Origin: Halomonas litopenaei
Lineage (GTDB): Bacteria; Pseudomonadota; Gammaproteobacteria; Pseudomonadales; Halomonadaceae
Direction: 5' to 3'
Assembly: GCF_003045775.1 (NCBI RefSeq)
Contig: NZ_PXNS01000005.1
Location: forward strand, 1-64,000
DNA: 64,000 nucleotides
The notes beneath the pieces are model-generated. The model saw only the letters and a program-made list of their open reading frames with translations. It did no database searches and had not been told where the DNA came from. Positions within the stretch are counted from its first letter, which is position 1; each line of letters begins with the position of its first letter. Of this stretch, positions 45,338-54,959 are shown piece after piece. Made by a program: the position numbers and the translations under genes.

Positions 45338-46687
45338 TCACAAGAATCCGATCAGCAGGAACACGCCGGTGGCCAGGGCCGCGGCGATCAACACGTAGGG
45401 GATCTGGGTCAGGGCGTGGGCCATGGGGCTGCAACCGCTACCCTGGGCCGACAGCACCGTGGAGTCCCCGTAGAAGCAGGCGTGGCTACCGAAGGCGCTG
45501 GCCGAGATCAAGGCGCCGACCACCAGCGGCATATTGGCGTCCATGCTGATCGCCAACGGCAGCACGATAGGCATGGCCACCGCGAACAGCCCCCAGAAGG
45601 AGCCGGTGGCAAAGGCCAGGAAGGCCATGGTGACGAATACCACGGCGGGCAGCAGGCCGGCGGTCATCAGCGGCTGTACCGCCTGGATCACCACCTCGGT
45701 GAGGCCCAGGACGTCGTTGACCTCCTTGAGCGAGAAGCCGGCGACCAGGGTGCCCAGCGGCATGATCATCGCCTTGAAGCCTTCCAGGGCGGTATCGAAG
45801 GTGTCATTGAAACTCAGCAGACGCTGGACGGCGATCAGCACCAGGGTGACGGCCAGGGCAACGATGACCCCGCGCAGGATGTCGATATCGAAGTACCAGG
45901 TGGCGACGATCAGGCTGGCGATGGGCAGCAGGAAGTTGAGCAGATGCGGGCTCTGGCCATCGTAGTTGGTGTCGATCTGCAGCGCGTGCTCCTCGCCGCC
46001 ATCGGGCACCGGCTGGCCGGCCTTGGCACGGGCCTCAGCGGTCTTCATCGGGCCGATGTCAGGCAGCCAGCCCAGCGCGACCAAGGGCACCAGGGCCGCC
46101 GCCACCCAGGCGTAGGCCATGTACGGGATCGCCGAGATGTACAGCGACATGCCGTTGTCGGCGACGTTGTTGTCCTCGAGCAGGCCGGCGAAGAACACCG
46201 CCCAGGTCGAGAAGGGCACCAGGATGCACACCGGGGCGGCGGTGGAATCCACCAGATAGGCCAGCTTTTCGCGGGAGACGCCGAAGCGATCGGTGATCTT
46301 CTTCATCGAGGCGCTGATGGTCAGGGCGTTGAGGTAGTCGTCGACGAAGATCACCAGCCCCAGCACCCAGGTGGTCAGCAGGCTCTGGCGACGACTGTGC
46401 AGTCGTTTGGTCATGGCGTCACCGAAGCTCAGCACGCCGCCGGTCTTGACCAGCAGAGCGATCAGGCTGCCGAACAGGCCGCAGACCAGGATGATCCAGG
46501 TGACGGTGTCATTGCCGAGGACCGTGAGCAGGATGTCCGACCCGCGGGTGACGACCTCGCTGGGGGCGATCATCAAGAGCCCGACCAGGCAGCCGGCAAG
46601 CAGTGATTCGATGGTGCGACGAGTGATGATGGCGGTGACCAGCACCACCAGGGTGGGAACCAGGCTCCAGACGCCGTAGGTTTCCAT
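45338..46687 (-). CDS. NhaC-type Na+/H+ antiporter family protein
   Basis: This 449-residue polytopic membrane protein matches the NhaC-type antiporter family: GLVIFVDDYLNALTISASMKKITD, VDSTAAPVCILVPFSTWAVF, GSFWGLFAVAMPIVLP and the late GSHACFYGDSTVLS segment. Such proteins often exchange organic ions, and one encoded between polyamine enzymes may move agmatine, putrescine or a related amine. That is inference. It starts 123 bases downstream of the aminotransferase and ends 8 bases before aguA. Confidence 0.86.
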   Translation of the reverse strand: METYGVWSLVPTLVVLVTAIITRRTIESLLAGCLVGLLMIAPSEVVTRGSDILLTVLGNDTVTWIILVCGLFGSLIALLVKTGGVLSFGDAMTKRLHSRRQSLLTTWVLGLVIFVDDYLNALTISASMKKITDRFGVSREKLAYLVDSTAAPVCILVPFSTWAVFFAGLLEDNNVADNGMSLYISAIPYMAYAWVAAALVPLVALGWLPDIGPMKTAEARAKAGQPVPDGGEEHALQIDTNYDGQSPHLLNFLLPIASLIVATWYFDIDILRGVIVALAVTLVLIAVQRLLSFNDTFDTALEGFKAMIMPLGTLVAGFSLKEVNDVLGLTEVVIQAVQPLMTAGLLPAVVFVTMAFLAFATGSFWGLFAVAMPIVLPLAISMDANMPLVVGALISASAFGSHACFYGDSTVLSAQGSGCSPMAHALTQIPYVLIAAALATGVFLLIGFL

Positions 46688-46809
46688 GCAAGCTCCTTGT
46701 ATCGCCTGTGGCGACGGTTGTTATTGGACGGAAGCTATCGCGCAGGGGCGAGCCCTGCGCTGGCCGCGCGGCAAAAAAGCGCGGCCTCGTGTTGCAGGAG
46801 GGTTCGTGG

Positions 46810-48279
46810 CTAGAGATAGCCGTCGCGACGCAGGGACTCGGCGGTGGCGGCAAGCGCCTCGTCGAGGATGGCGACGGCCTCGTCGACGGTGTCGCGGGTC
46901 CAGATCAGGGGCGGCGAGATCACGTTGAGATGCCCCACCGGACGAATGATCAGTCCGCGCTGCTGGGCCTCGAAGGCCACCCGATCGCCGACACGCGCGT
47001 CCACCGGAAACAGCGCCTTGGTGTCCTTGTCTGCCACGTTCTCGATGCACATCATGAAGTGGCTGCCGCGCACGTCGCCGACGGTGGGATGTCGTGACAG
47101 CGTCGCCAGTGCCTGCTCCAGATAGGGGCCGACCTCGCGGACGTTGGCGCAAAGCTCTTCTCTCTCGAGGATCTCGATATTCTTGAGCGCCGCGGCGCAG
47201 CTGACCGGATGTCCGGAGTAGGTGAAGCCGGTGCTGAGTACTCCGCCCTTGCCCTGGGGCGTGCCCAGCACCTCGTAGAGGCGGTCGGAGATCAGGGTCG
47301 CGCCGAGCGGGGCATAGCCCGAGGACAGGCCCTTGGCCAGGTTGATGACGTCGGGCTGGGTGTCGAATACCGCTTCCGAGGCGAAGATGTGGCCGAGGCG
47401 ACCGAAGCCGGTGACCACCTCGTCGGCGATATACAGGATGTCGTGGGCGCGCAGCACCTCCTGCATGCGGGCGTGATAGCCCCGGGGGGCCACCAGTACG
47501 CCGCCGGCTCCCATGATCGGCTCGGCGATGAAGGCGGCGATATTGTCGGCGCCGATCTCGGCGATGGTGGCCTCGAGTTCCGCGACCAGATGATCACAGT
47601 ACTGTGCTTCATCCATGCCTTCGGGGCGACGATAGAGGTTGGCCTCGCTTAGATGGGTGACCAGACCATCGAGGGTGTCGAATTCCCAGTTGTTGCTCTC
47701 GATGCCGGTCAGGCTCGCGGCCAGGTAGGTGGTGCCGTGGTAGGCGTTGTGGCGCGACAGGATACGCTTCTTGTTCGGCTTGCCCAGGCGGTTGAAGTAG
47801 TAGTGCACCAGGCGGATGGTGGCGTCGTTGGCGGTGGAGCCTCCGCAGCTGTAGAAGACATGGTTGAGGTGGGCCGGGGCCAGTTCGGCGAGCTTGGCGG
47901 CCAGCCGCGTAGCCGGTGCGTTGGACAGATTGTTGAAGGTCGAGAAGTAGGCCATGCGGGTGGCCTGTTCGGCCATGGCCTGGCCGATCTCGGCGCGACC
48001 GTGGCCAACGTTGACGCACCACAGCCCGGCGATGCCGTCGATAAAGCGGTTGCCGTGAATGTCCTGAACGTGGATGCCCTCGGCATCGGTGATCAGCTCG
48101 CAGCCCTTGTCGTGGAAGACGCTGAAGTCGGTGAAGGGATGGACGAAGTGGTCCCGATCCTGGCGCCACAGGGTCTCGGCATCCAATGTTGTTGGGACTG
48201 GGGCCGGGGCCGGAACCGGAGCCGTGTCGGCGACGGGAGTCGAGGGGCGGGACGAGAGGCGAGTGTCGGGTGTTGTCAT
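46810..48279 (-). CDS. class III aminotransferase (putrescine/omega-amine type)
   Basis: The 489-residue PLP enzyme has Lys316 (NLAKGLSSGYAPLGA) and the IADEVVTGFGRLG cofactor-binding aspartate strand. The overall pattern matches pyruvate-dependent polyamine and beta-alanine aminotransferases (SpuC-like). An unusual Pro/Ala-rich stretch (residues 20-31) precedes the fold. GGAGG lies 6 bases before the ATG. It leads the operon with the antiporter and agmatine deiminase, giving a likely agmatine/putrescine degradation unit. Confidence 0.9.
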   Translation of the reverse strand: MTTPDTRLSSRPSTPVADTAPVPAPAPVPTTLDAETLWRQDRDHFVHPFTDFSVFHDKGCELITDAEGIHVQDIHGNRFIDGIAGLWCVNVGHGRAEIGQAMAEQATRMAYFSTFNNLSNAPATRLAAKLAELAPAHLNHVFYSCGGSTANDATIRLVHYYFNRLGKPNKKRILSRHNAYHGTTYLAASLTGIESNNWEFDTLDGLVTHLSEANLYRRPEGMDEAQYCDHLVAELEATIAEIGADNIAAFIAEPIMGAGGVLVAPRGYHARMQEVLRAHDILYIADEVVTGFGRLGHIFASEAVFDTQPDVINLAKGLSSGYAPLGATLISDRLYEVLGTPQGKGGVLSTGFTYSGHPVSCAAALKNIEILEREELCANVREVGPYLEQALATLSRHPTVGDVRGSHFMMCIENVADKDTKALFPVDARVGDRVAFEAQQRGLIIRPVGHLNVISPPLIWTRDTVDEAVAILDEALAATAESLRRDGYL

Positions 48280-48607
48280 TGGAAACCTCCTTGGGAAGGT
48301 CTCCAGTCTCGCCAGACTGCCCCTGTCGATGACATATCCTTATGAGGGTAGGTCTCCTCGGGCCGCCAGGCGGCGGCAGTGCCGGTATCACCGATGGGGT
48401 AGCCTATGATCGACTCAGGTTGCCATGACCTTGATCTACCTCATGATTGAGAGAGGGGGGCGCGAAACGGCACTACCGAGACTTGAGGCAGACGTAGCGA
48501 TCCTCCGACGTTGGTGTAGGCTGTGCCGTAATGATCCGCAGGTGCCGGAAGAGGTGGCCCAGATTCTGGCGCGGCGGATGCTGAATGGTCAGTCCGGATA
48601 CTTTGCC
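48280..48607. other. intergenic region between aminotransferase and autotransporter
   Basis: These 328 bases hold the divergent promoters. A perfect palindrome CAGTCT-CGCC-AGACTG at 48304-48319, about 25 bases upstream of the aminotransferase start, could be an operator or hairpin. In-frame coding upstream of 48608 (from 48425) looks non-native. I see no other feature. Confidence 0.5.
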
Positions 48608-50872
48608 ATGTTGCCAGCACCACCCTTTACTCGTCGTGCCCTGGGCACCCTTGTCGCCTTTCTGATGTCGGCCCCGTTACCCGCTATCGCCGCCAACTGT
48701 GGCGCCTCGGGAGGGCTGGCTTTTGTCGGTGTCACCAACGATGGTTCGCGCTCGGTGTGGTTGTCGGGGACCTCGCCGGGCGACTTCGGGCTGGAGGCGG
48801 CGCAGGGAAAGCAGAGCGTCGATGAGTGGACGCGCAATGCCGGCGGCCTGCACCTGACCCTGTCGCCAGTGGTATCCAACGGCAACGGTGGTGTGCACAA
48901 GCTTCTGGATCTGGGGGGCAACAAGGATTGTCTGCTGGATACCCAGAACCAGAAGGGTGGCTTCACATTGCCGCCGGCCGGGCAGATCCCGATGCCGGAG
49001 CGTCCGGGCATTACCCCTCCCATCGGCAAGATCTTTCCTGATTTTTCCCGCCCTGGCGGGGTGACGCCGCCGATAGGTACGGTGCCTCCGGGCTTCCGAC
49101 CGCCCACCGGGGTGACGCCGCCGGTGGGCACGGTACCTCCAGGCTTCGGGCCACCCACCGGGGTGACGCCGCCGATAGGTACGGTGCCGCCAGGCTTCCG
49201 GCCACCCACCGGGGTGACGCCGCCGGTAGGGACGGTGCCACCGAACTTCCGGCCGCCCACCGGAGTGACGCCGCCGATAGGGACGGTGCCGCCAGGCTTC
49301 CGACCCCCGACCGGGGTGACGCCACCGATAGGCACGGTGCCGCCAGGCTTCCGACCCCCGACCGGGGTGACGCCGCCGATAGGCACGGTGCCGCCGGACT
49401 TCAGGCCGCCCACCGGAGTGACGCCTCCGATAGGTACGGTGCCACCGGACTTCAGACCACCCACCGGGGTAACGCCACCGATAGGCACGGTGCCTCCGGA
49501 CTTCAGGCCACCCACCGGGGTGACGCCGCCGATAGGCACGGTGCCTCCGGGCTTCCGGCCGCCGACCGGGGTAACGCCGCCGATAGGTACGGTGCCCGCC
49601 CCCGAACGTCCGCCGGTGGGGGTGACGCCGGGGCGGCCCACCCTGGGGCAATGGAGCCTTCCTCCGAACGTTGCGCGGCCGGGCGAGGTAGCGCCCCCCA
49701 TCGGTGTCGTGCCTCCGGATGTCAGGCCACCTTCCGGGGTGACACCTCCCATCGGCGTCGTACCGCCTGAACAGCGTCCGCCGTCGGGTCTGACACCCTC
49801 TTTGCCATCGATGCCCCAGGGCCAGATCGTTGGCCGTGTCGACGCGGCCGAGTGGTATGCCGGGCGGGTGCCGCTGCCGGCTAACCGCTGCATCGACCCT
49901 CGTCACGACCCCAGGCTCGGGGGCGCACCGCTGGCCGACGGTACCCTGCCGGTGGTGACCTGCCCCGAGAACCTGCTGCGCCAGCACGCCCAGGCAAGAA
50001 CCCGGAACGCGCTGGAGGCCACCTTGATGGAACAGGTGCCGATCACCGCAGGGCGTCAGGGAGAGCCGGTCTCTCCCTGGAACACCTGGGTGGATGCTCG
50101 TTATACCGATATCTCCGATGACCGTGATGGCCAGGATCTGGATGGCGAGGCCCAGGTAGTGGCGGTGGGTGTCGACCGCTGGGTGTCGGAGCAGACGGTG
50201 GCGGGGGGCAGTTTCAGCGTCGACTCGAGCCGCTCTGACAACTTTGGCGGCGCCTGGGACAGCGACAGCGATGGCTTCAGCATCTCGCCCTATGTCGCCT
50301 ATCGACTGTCCGAGCGCTGGGCGTTGGACGCATCACTGATCTGGCGCTGGGGTGACAATGACACCGAACTGGCGACCCTGGAAGGCAGCTTCGACACCCG
50401 TAGCTTCGGCGGCGCGCTCAATGCCCACGGTCAGTACCGCTGGGGGGAGGCCCTGTTGCGTCCCACCGTCTCGCTGTTCTACTCCCGTGAGCGCAGCGAC
50501 GACTATGACCTGGACGGCAAGATCCTGGGGATACCGGTGGAGGTGGAAGTGCCCGGCGACTCCTACAGCACCGGCGTAGCGTCGGTCAGTGGTGAGCTTA
50601 GCCGTATCTACCACACTGACCACGCGGGTCTGATCATGCCCTACGCCGAACTGGGGGTGGACTGGGCCTTCGAGCAGCCCAACGACGGGCGCTACCTCAA
50701 CGAGGATCTGGAGTGGGAGGACCCTTCTGACCTGACGGGTACCCTGCGCACTGGCGCCCGCTGGTTTGTCGGCGAGGCCACCCTGCTCGAGGCCAGCGCC
50801 GGCTATCTCAGCATCGGCCATGATGACCTGGATATCTGGGAGGGGCGGTTGTATCTCTCCTACCGCTTCTGA
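48608..50872 (+). CDS. autotransporter with Pro-rich repeat passenger
   Basis: From ATG 48608 the protein has 754 residues: a signal peptide (residues 1-26, ending PAIA), a roughly 110-residue Cys-containing head, and a passenger built from 17-residue units PPIGTVPPGFRPPTGVT (about ten strong copies plus degraded ones). A second domain follows (AAEWYAGRVPLPANRC), then a C-terminal beta-barrel of about 280 residues that ends in the aromatic YLSYRF, like the PF03797 autotransporter translocator. It is probably a surface-displayed rigid stalk. The 48425 start adds an unlikely leader; 48578 is another option. Confidence 0.82.
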   Translation: MLPAPPFTRRALGTLVAFLMSAPLPAIAANCGASGGLAFVGVTNDGSRSVWLSGTSPGDFGLEAAQGKQSVDEWTRNAGGLHLTLSPVVSNGNGGVHKLLDLGGNKDCLLDTQNQKGGFTLPPAGQIPMPERPGITPPIGKIFPDFSRPGGVTPPIGTVPPGFRPPTGVTPPVGTVPPGFGPPTGVTPPIGTVPPGFRPPTGVTPPVGTVPPNFRPPTGVTPPIGTVPPGFRPPTGVTPPIGTVPPGFRPPTGVTPPIGTVPPDFRPPTGVTPPIGTVPPDFRPPTGVTPPIGTVPPDFRPPTGVTPPIGTVPPGFRPPTGVTPPIGTVPAPERPPVGVTPGRPTLGQWSLPPNVARPGEVAPPIGVVPPDVRPPSGVTPPIGVVPPEQRPPSGLTPSLPSMPQGQIVGRVDAAEWYAGRVPLPANRCIDPRHDPRLGGAPLADGTLPVVTCPENLLRQHAQARTRNALEATLMEQVPITAGRQGEPVSPWNTWVDARYTDISDDRDGQDLDGEAQVVAVGVDRWVSEQTVAGGSFSVDSSRSDNFGGAWDSDSDGFSISPYVAYRLSERWALDASLIWRWGDNDTELATLEGSFDTRSFGGALNAHGQYRWGEALLRPTVSLFYSRERSDDYDLDGKILGIPVEVEVPGDSYSTGVASVSGELSRIYHTDHAGLIMPYAELGVDWAFEQPNDGRYLNEDLEWEDPSDLTGTLRTGARWFVGEATLLEASAGYLSIGHDDLDIWEGRLYLSYRF
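49010..49790 (+). repeat. 51-bp coding tandem repeat (17-residue units)
   Basis: The unit encoding PPIGTVPPxFRPPTGVT recurs about ten times with period 51 between 49065 and about 49590. Degraded flanking copies extend to about 49010 and 49790. Residue variation (I/V, G/D/N, R/G) is confined to a few positions. Such arrays expand and contract easily. Confidence 0.92.
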
Positions 50873-50881
50873 GCGGGTGCG

Positions 50882-51706
50882 TCAGTCACGCTGCTGGCGG
50901 GAGATCAGCGCTACGTGATCGAGAAAGGCGCGAAACAGCTCGGCCTGACTCGTGACCTGCAGGCGCTGATAGACGTGCTTGCGGTGGACCTTGACGGTGC
51001 CGTCGCTGATGCCGAGCTCTCGCGCCGCCGACTTGGCCGAGTGGCCCGCGAGCAGCAGGCGCACGATATCCTGCTCGCGGCGGGTGAGCACACCCTGGCC
51101 AAAGCTCGAGAAGGCGGCGTCGACGGGCTCGACCTCCTGGTGTTGCGGTTCGAAGGCACTGCGTTGCCAGCTCCAGAACCGCTGAAGCAGGGCTTCGACG
51201 ATGGGCGTCAGGTGGCGTAGCGCCTGTACGGTGCGCCGAGTCAGCGGTGGTGACTGGGTACGGAAGCCGAGGGACAGCACCATCACGGTGTCGTCGCTGA
51301 CCCGTGCGAAGAGTCCGATCTCATCCTTGAGTCCCAGGCCGCGATAGTAGTGGTGGTAGTACTCGCTGCTCTCGAAACGGTCCGGCGCCAGATCGCGAAG
51401 TCGATGGGTACCGTTATCCTGACCAGACTCGATGGCCTGGAACATCGGGTCGAGCAGGTAGACGCGACTCAGATAAGGGTCGATGTCGCGCTGGCGGCGT
51501 TCGGGGGGATAGTTGTCATGGACCACTCGCGGACGGCCTCGGCCCTGGTAGGCATGCAGGATCAGGGTGTCCATGGGCACCAGCTCGGCGAGTGCCTGCT
51601 CCAGCTGTCGCGGAAGGTCGCTGCGATCGGCACCCTGAATCAGGCCAGCCAGTCGTTGGTGCCAGGCCTGGGCCGCGCTGGATGCCAGGTAGTCGATGGG
51701 AGTCAT
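50882..51706 (-). CDS. LuxR-family transcriptional regulator
   Basis: This 274-residue protein has an N-terminal region of unknown ligand (about 1-200) and a C-terminal LuxR helix-turn-helix, LTRREQDIVRLLLAGHSAKSAARELGISDGTVKVHRKHVYQRL. The start at 51706 is chosen over 51883 because the upstream reading has no typical coding pattern. It faces the autotransporter end-to-end and is divergent from the MFS gene at 51859, so it may regulate that gene. It has no autoinducer-domain motif I can name. Confidence 0.85.
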   Translation of the reverse strand: MTPIDYLASSAAQAWHQRLAGLIQGADRSDLPRQLEQALAELVPMDTLILHAYQGRGRPRVVHDNYPPERRQRDIDPYLSRVYLLDPMFQAIESGQDNGTHRLRDLAPDRFESSEYYHHYYRGLGLKDEIGLFARVSDDTVMVLSLGFRTQSPPLTRRTVQALRHLTPIVEALLQRFWSWQRSAFEPQHQEVEPVDAAFSSFGQGVLTRREQDIVRLLLAGHSAKSAARELGISDGTVKVHRKHVYQRLQVTSQAELFRAFLDHVALISRQQRD

Positions 51707-51858
51707 GAGGCTCGCTGGGTCGAAAGTCTGAAGCCAACACTGTATCACTTCGTTATTGGTGTCAGTGGTCGTCCCGAGGGTCTGCCGGGCTCGGCGTGAC
51801 GTGGCGCTGGGGCGAGTCGGGCTGCTATCTTGGACTCCTTTGCCAACGGGACGGCAGC

Positions 51859-53220
51859 ATGAGCGTGAGCATGACGACTCCAAGGGGCGGCGACAGGGCG
51901 AGCCGTCGCGAGATCTTCGGCTGGGCGATGTTCGACTTCGCCAATCAGGCCTACACCCTGCTGATCATCACCGTGGTGTTCGGTGAACTCTTCACCACGG
52001 TGATCGTCGGCGACCGAGGCGACGACTTTCGCCTGGCCAACCTGCTGTGGAGCCTGGCGCTGGCGCTGAGCTTTCTGCTGGTGGTGGTGACCGGCCCGCT
52101 GTGTGGTGCGGTGATGGACTACCGCGCCGAAAAGAAGCGCTTCCTGTTTGCCAGCTATCTGGCCACCATCGCCACCACCGCCATGCTGTACTTTGTCGAG
52201 CCGGGCTACGTGGCGCTGGGCTTTGTGTTGATCATCCTGTCCAACTACGCCTACTCCATGGGCGAGTCCTTTATCGCGGCCTTTCTTCCTGGGCTTGGGC
52301 CGCCAGAGAAGCTCGGCGCCATCTCCGGTTTCGGCTGGGCGCTGGGCTATGTCGGCGGACTGGTGGCGGCGGGCTTCACCCTGGCCATACTGGGCGAGGC
52401 CACCGCGGATAACTTCGAGCGGATCCGTTGGGTCGGGCCCTTTGCCGCGGGCTTCTTCCTGTTGGCGGCGATACCAACCTTCGTCTGGCTCAAGGAGCGC
52501 GCGGAACCACAGCCCCATCGCCAGCCCTTCGCCCGCATCGCCTGGCAGCGGGTATCGACCACCCTGCACGAGCTGCGTCGGTTCCGTGACCTGGGTCTGT
52601 TTCTGACCTCGGTGCTGTTCTCCATGGCCGGTGTCTACATCATCATCGCCTTCGCCTTCATCTATGGCGCCCAGGTCATCGGCTGGCAGGAAAGCACCCG
52701 CAACCTGATGTTCATCATCGTCCAGATCACCGCCGCGGCAGGGGCTCTCGGATTTGGCTTTATCCAGGACCGCATCGGTACCCTGGTGACCTATCTGATG
52801 ACTCTGGTGCTGTGGGTGCTGGCGATCCTGGCCATCTGGGCCACCCCCGAGGTCACCGCCTGGCTAAACGCTACCTGGGGACTCGACTGGCAGGCCGAGC
52901 AACTGTTTCTGGTGGTCGGCTGCCTGGCGGGCCTCAGCCTCGGCTCCAGCCAGTCGGCCAGCCGGGTCCTGGTAGGCCTGTTCTCGCCCCGCCAGAAGGC
53001 GGCCGAGTTCTTCGGGTTCTGGGGGTTGGCCAACAAGCTGGCGGGGGTCATCGGTATCGTCGGCCTGGGACTGCTGCAGGCGGCGGTGGGGCTCAAGGCT
53101 TCGATCCTGTTGTGCGCTGCCTTCTTCATCATCGCCATCGTGATCTGCGCTGGCGTCAATCAGCGCCGCGGCCAGCGGGTGGCAGGGGAGTGGGAAGCCA
53201 GGCTGGACGATACGCACTGA
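51859..53220 (+). CDS. UMF1-type MFS transporter
   Basis: The 453-residue protein has about twelve helices and opens WAMFDFANQAYTLLI, typical of the UMF1/Atg22-like permeases, with LGPPEKLGAISGFGWALGYVGG between helices and a late LGSSQSASRVLVGLFSP loop. It may export amino acids or other metabolites; the substrate is unknown. ATG 51859 has GGGA upstream. Confidence 0.86.
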   Translation: MSVSMTTPRGGDRASRREIFGWAMFDFANQAYTLLIITVVFGELFTTVIVGDRGDDFRLANLLWSLALALSFLLVVVTGPLCGAVMDYRAEKKRFLFASYLATIATTAMLYFVEPGYVALGFVLIILSNYAYSMGESFIAAFLPGLGPPEKLGAISGFGWALGYVGGLVAAGFTLAILGEATADNFERIRWVGPFAAGFFLLAAIPTFVWLKERAEPQPHRQPFARIAWQRVSTTLHELRRFRDLGLFLTSVLFSMAGVYIIIAFAFIYGAQVIGWQESTRNLMFIIVQITAAAGALGFGFIQDRIGTLVTYLMTLVLWVLAILAIWATPEVTAWLNATWGLDWQAEQLFLVVGCLAGLSLGSSQSASRVLVGLFSPRQKAAEFFGFWGLANKLAGVIGIVGLGLLQAAVGLKASILLCAAFFIIAIVICAGVNQRRGQRVAGEWEARLDDTH

Positions 53221-53285
53221 ACCACCTGGGCCGAGGGAACGCTATCGAGGACCTTGGCCGAGAGACCCGCTCCGAGGACGTTTGA

Positions 53286-54044
53286 ATGCTGCCGGACGCG
53301 CTGTTCGCACCCGATACTCTGATCCTTTTGTCGGCCATCTTCGTCCTGGCAGGACTGGTCAAGGGAGTGCTCGGCATGGGCATGCCCACGGTACTGCTGG
53401 CGCTGTTGACCGCGACCCTGGGGCTGCCTCTGGCCATGGCGCTGATGCTGGTGCCCACGGTGGTCACCAACGTCTGGCAGGCCCTGGTGGGAGGGCATCT
53501 GCTGGCGCTATGCCGTCGGCTCTGGTTGTTTCTGTTGGCGGCGGTGCTGGCGGTCTGGCCGGGGGTATGGGTGCTGGCCAGCGTCGAGGCTCACTGGCTG
53601 TCGTTGCTGCTGGGGCTGTTGCTGATGCTCTACGCACTGATGAATCTGAGCGGGCGACGGCTGCGCTTCTCGGGAAGCCCGGTCCAGGCCGGCGCCGTCG
53701 GCGCGATGAATGGCGTCCTGACCGGGCTGACAGGCTCCAGCGTCTTCCCCGGGGTGCCCTTTCTGCAGGCCATCGGTCTGTCACGGGACGCCCTGGTTCA
53801 GGCCATGGGGCTGTTGTTCAGCCTGTCGACCCTGAGCCTGGCGCTGGCACTCGGCGAGAGGGACTTGCTCTCCACCGACCTGCTGCTGGCGTCGAGCCTG
53901 GCGCTGCTGCCGGCGAGTCTTGGCATGTGGTGGGGCGCCTGGCTCAGACGCCGGCTATCCGAGGCGCGCTTTCGCCAGGTGTTTCTGCTTGGCCTGCTGG
54001 CCATGGGCGGCTACCTGGTGACGCGTTCGCTGCTTGCGGCTTGA
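53286..54044 (+). CDS. TauE/SafE-family membrane permease
   Basis: This 252-residue protein has about eight hydrophobic helices and two family repeats (GLVKGVLGMGMPTVLLAL and AMNGVLTGLTGSSVFPGVPFLQ). TauE/SafE proteins export sulfoacetate, sulfite or similar small anions. It follows the MFS gene by 65 bases on the same strand, so the two may be co-transcribed. The anion is unknown. Confidence 0.88.
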   Translation: MLPDALFAPDTLILLSAIFVLAGLVKGVLGMGMPTVLLALLTATLGLPLAMALMLVPTVVTNVWQALVGGHLLALCRRLWLFLLAAVLAVWPGVWVLASVEAHWLSLLLGLLLMLYALMNLSGRRLRFSGSPVQAGAVGAMNGVLTGLTGSSVFPGVPFLQAIGLSRDALVQAMGLLFSLSTLSLALALGERDLLSTDLLLASSLALLPASLGMWWGAWLRRRLSEARFRQVFLLGLLAMGGYLVTRSLLAA

Positions 54045-54133
54045 GCAACGACCCGGGCGACCCGAGCTTCATCGAGAGCTGCATTGGGCCGTTGCAGGCG
54101 CCGTCAGGGGTTGCCGGGGCGCCCCAGGGTTCG

Positions 54134-54772
54134 TTACTTCGGACGTTCCAGTGAGAACAGGTCGGTGCAGCGTGCGTAGTCGCTGCCGGCCATGCGCCCG
54201 ATCGGGGCCAGGGCGTCGCAGCTGACGTGTCGACCGTTCCACACCCGGGGATCGGCGTGGATGACGGTCACCTCGGCCAGTACCAGGTTGCCTGACAGCG
54301 GACGGTCGCCGAAGTGCAGGATATCGTGAAGGCGACAGCCGAAGGCAACCGGTGCCTCCTGAATACGCGGTACCCGCAGGTCTCCCAGGCTGGCCTTGGT
54401 CAACCCGGCATGGTCGAACTCGTCTCCCTCGGGCGGCAGGCTTGCGCTGGTGGCGTTGAGCGCCTCGGCCAGCGCCTCACCACCGATATGCACGATGCAC
54501 TCGCCGACCTGCTTGAGGTTGGCGATGGTGTCCTTGGTGGCGCCTTCGCCGTTGAGCAATGGAGAAAACGCCAGCACGGGGGGATCGACGCTGGCCACAT
54601 TGAAAAACGAGAAGGGCGCCAGATTGGCGTGACCGCTCTCGCTCAGGGTCGACACCCAGGCGATGGGACGCGGAGCGATGGCTCCGGAGAACAGTCGATA
54701 GATCAGGCCGGCGTCCAGCTCGCTGACCTTGAGGGTGGCGTCGTCGCTCACTGTCGAACTCCTTGTCTTCAT
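54134..54772 (-). CDS. flavin reductase-like domain protein
   Basis: The 212-residue protein matches the FMN-binding split-barrel flavin reductases: IAPRPIAWVSTLSESGHANLAPFSFFNVAS near residue 32, then FSPLL, KDTIANLKQVGECIVHI and a family C-terminus. It probably uses NAD(P)H to reduce FMN for a partner oxygenase. No such oxygenase is adjacent. Confidence 0.92.
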   Translation of the reverse strand: MKTRSSTVSDDATLKVSELDAGLIYRLFSGAIAPRPIAWVSTLSESGHANLAPFSFFNVASVDPPVLAFSPLLNGEGATKDTIANLKQVGECIVHIGGEALAEALNATSASLPPEGDEFDHAGLTKASLGDLRVPRIQEAPVAFGCRLHDILHFGDRPLSGNLVLAEVTVIHADPRVWNGRHVSCDALAPIGRMAGSDYARCTDLFSLERPK

Positions 54773-54959
54773 TGTCGTTGCAACAGCACCCGTTGTGATG
54801 GTGCCAGTTGGCGTGGGGCGGTCCAGGCGTTATCCCAGCACGCCGAGCCCGACAGGTCCAGCCTTGGCGGAGATACACGACCGAGGCCATCGCGCCGGTG
54901 CTGGAAAGGCGCCAGGGCCGCCAATCAGGCCCCGGTGCCTGGTCGGCGTCGGCGAGCGT

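Noticed and set aside
48425..48607. Upstream in-frame extension of the autotransporter
   Set aside because: It lacks a signal peptide and typical coding look; the export signal begins at 48608.
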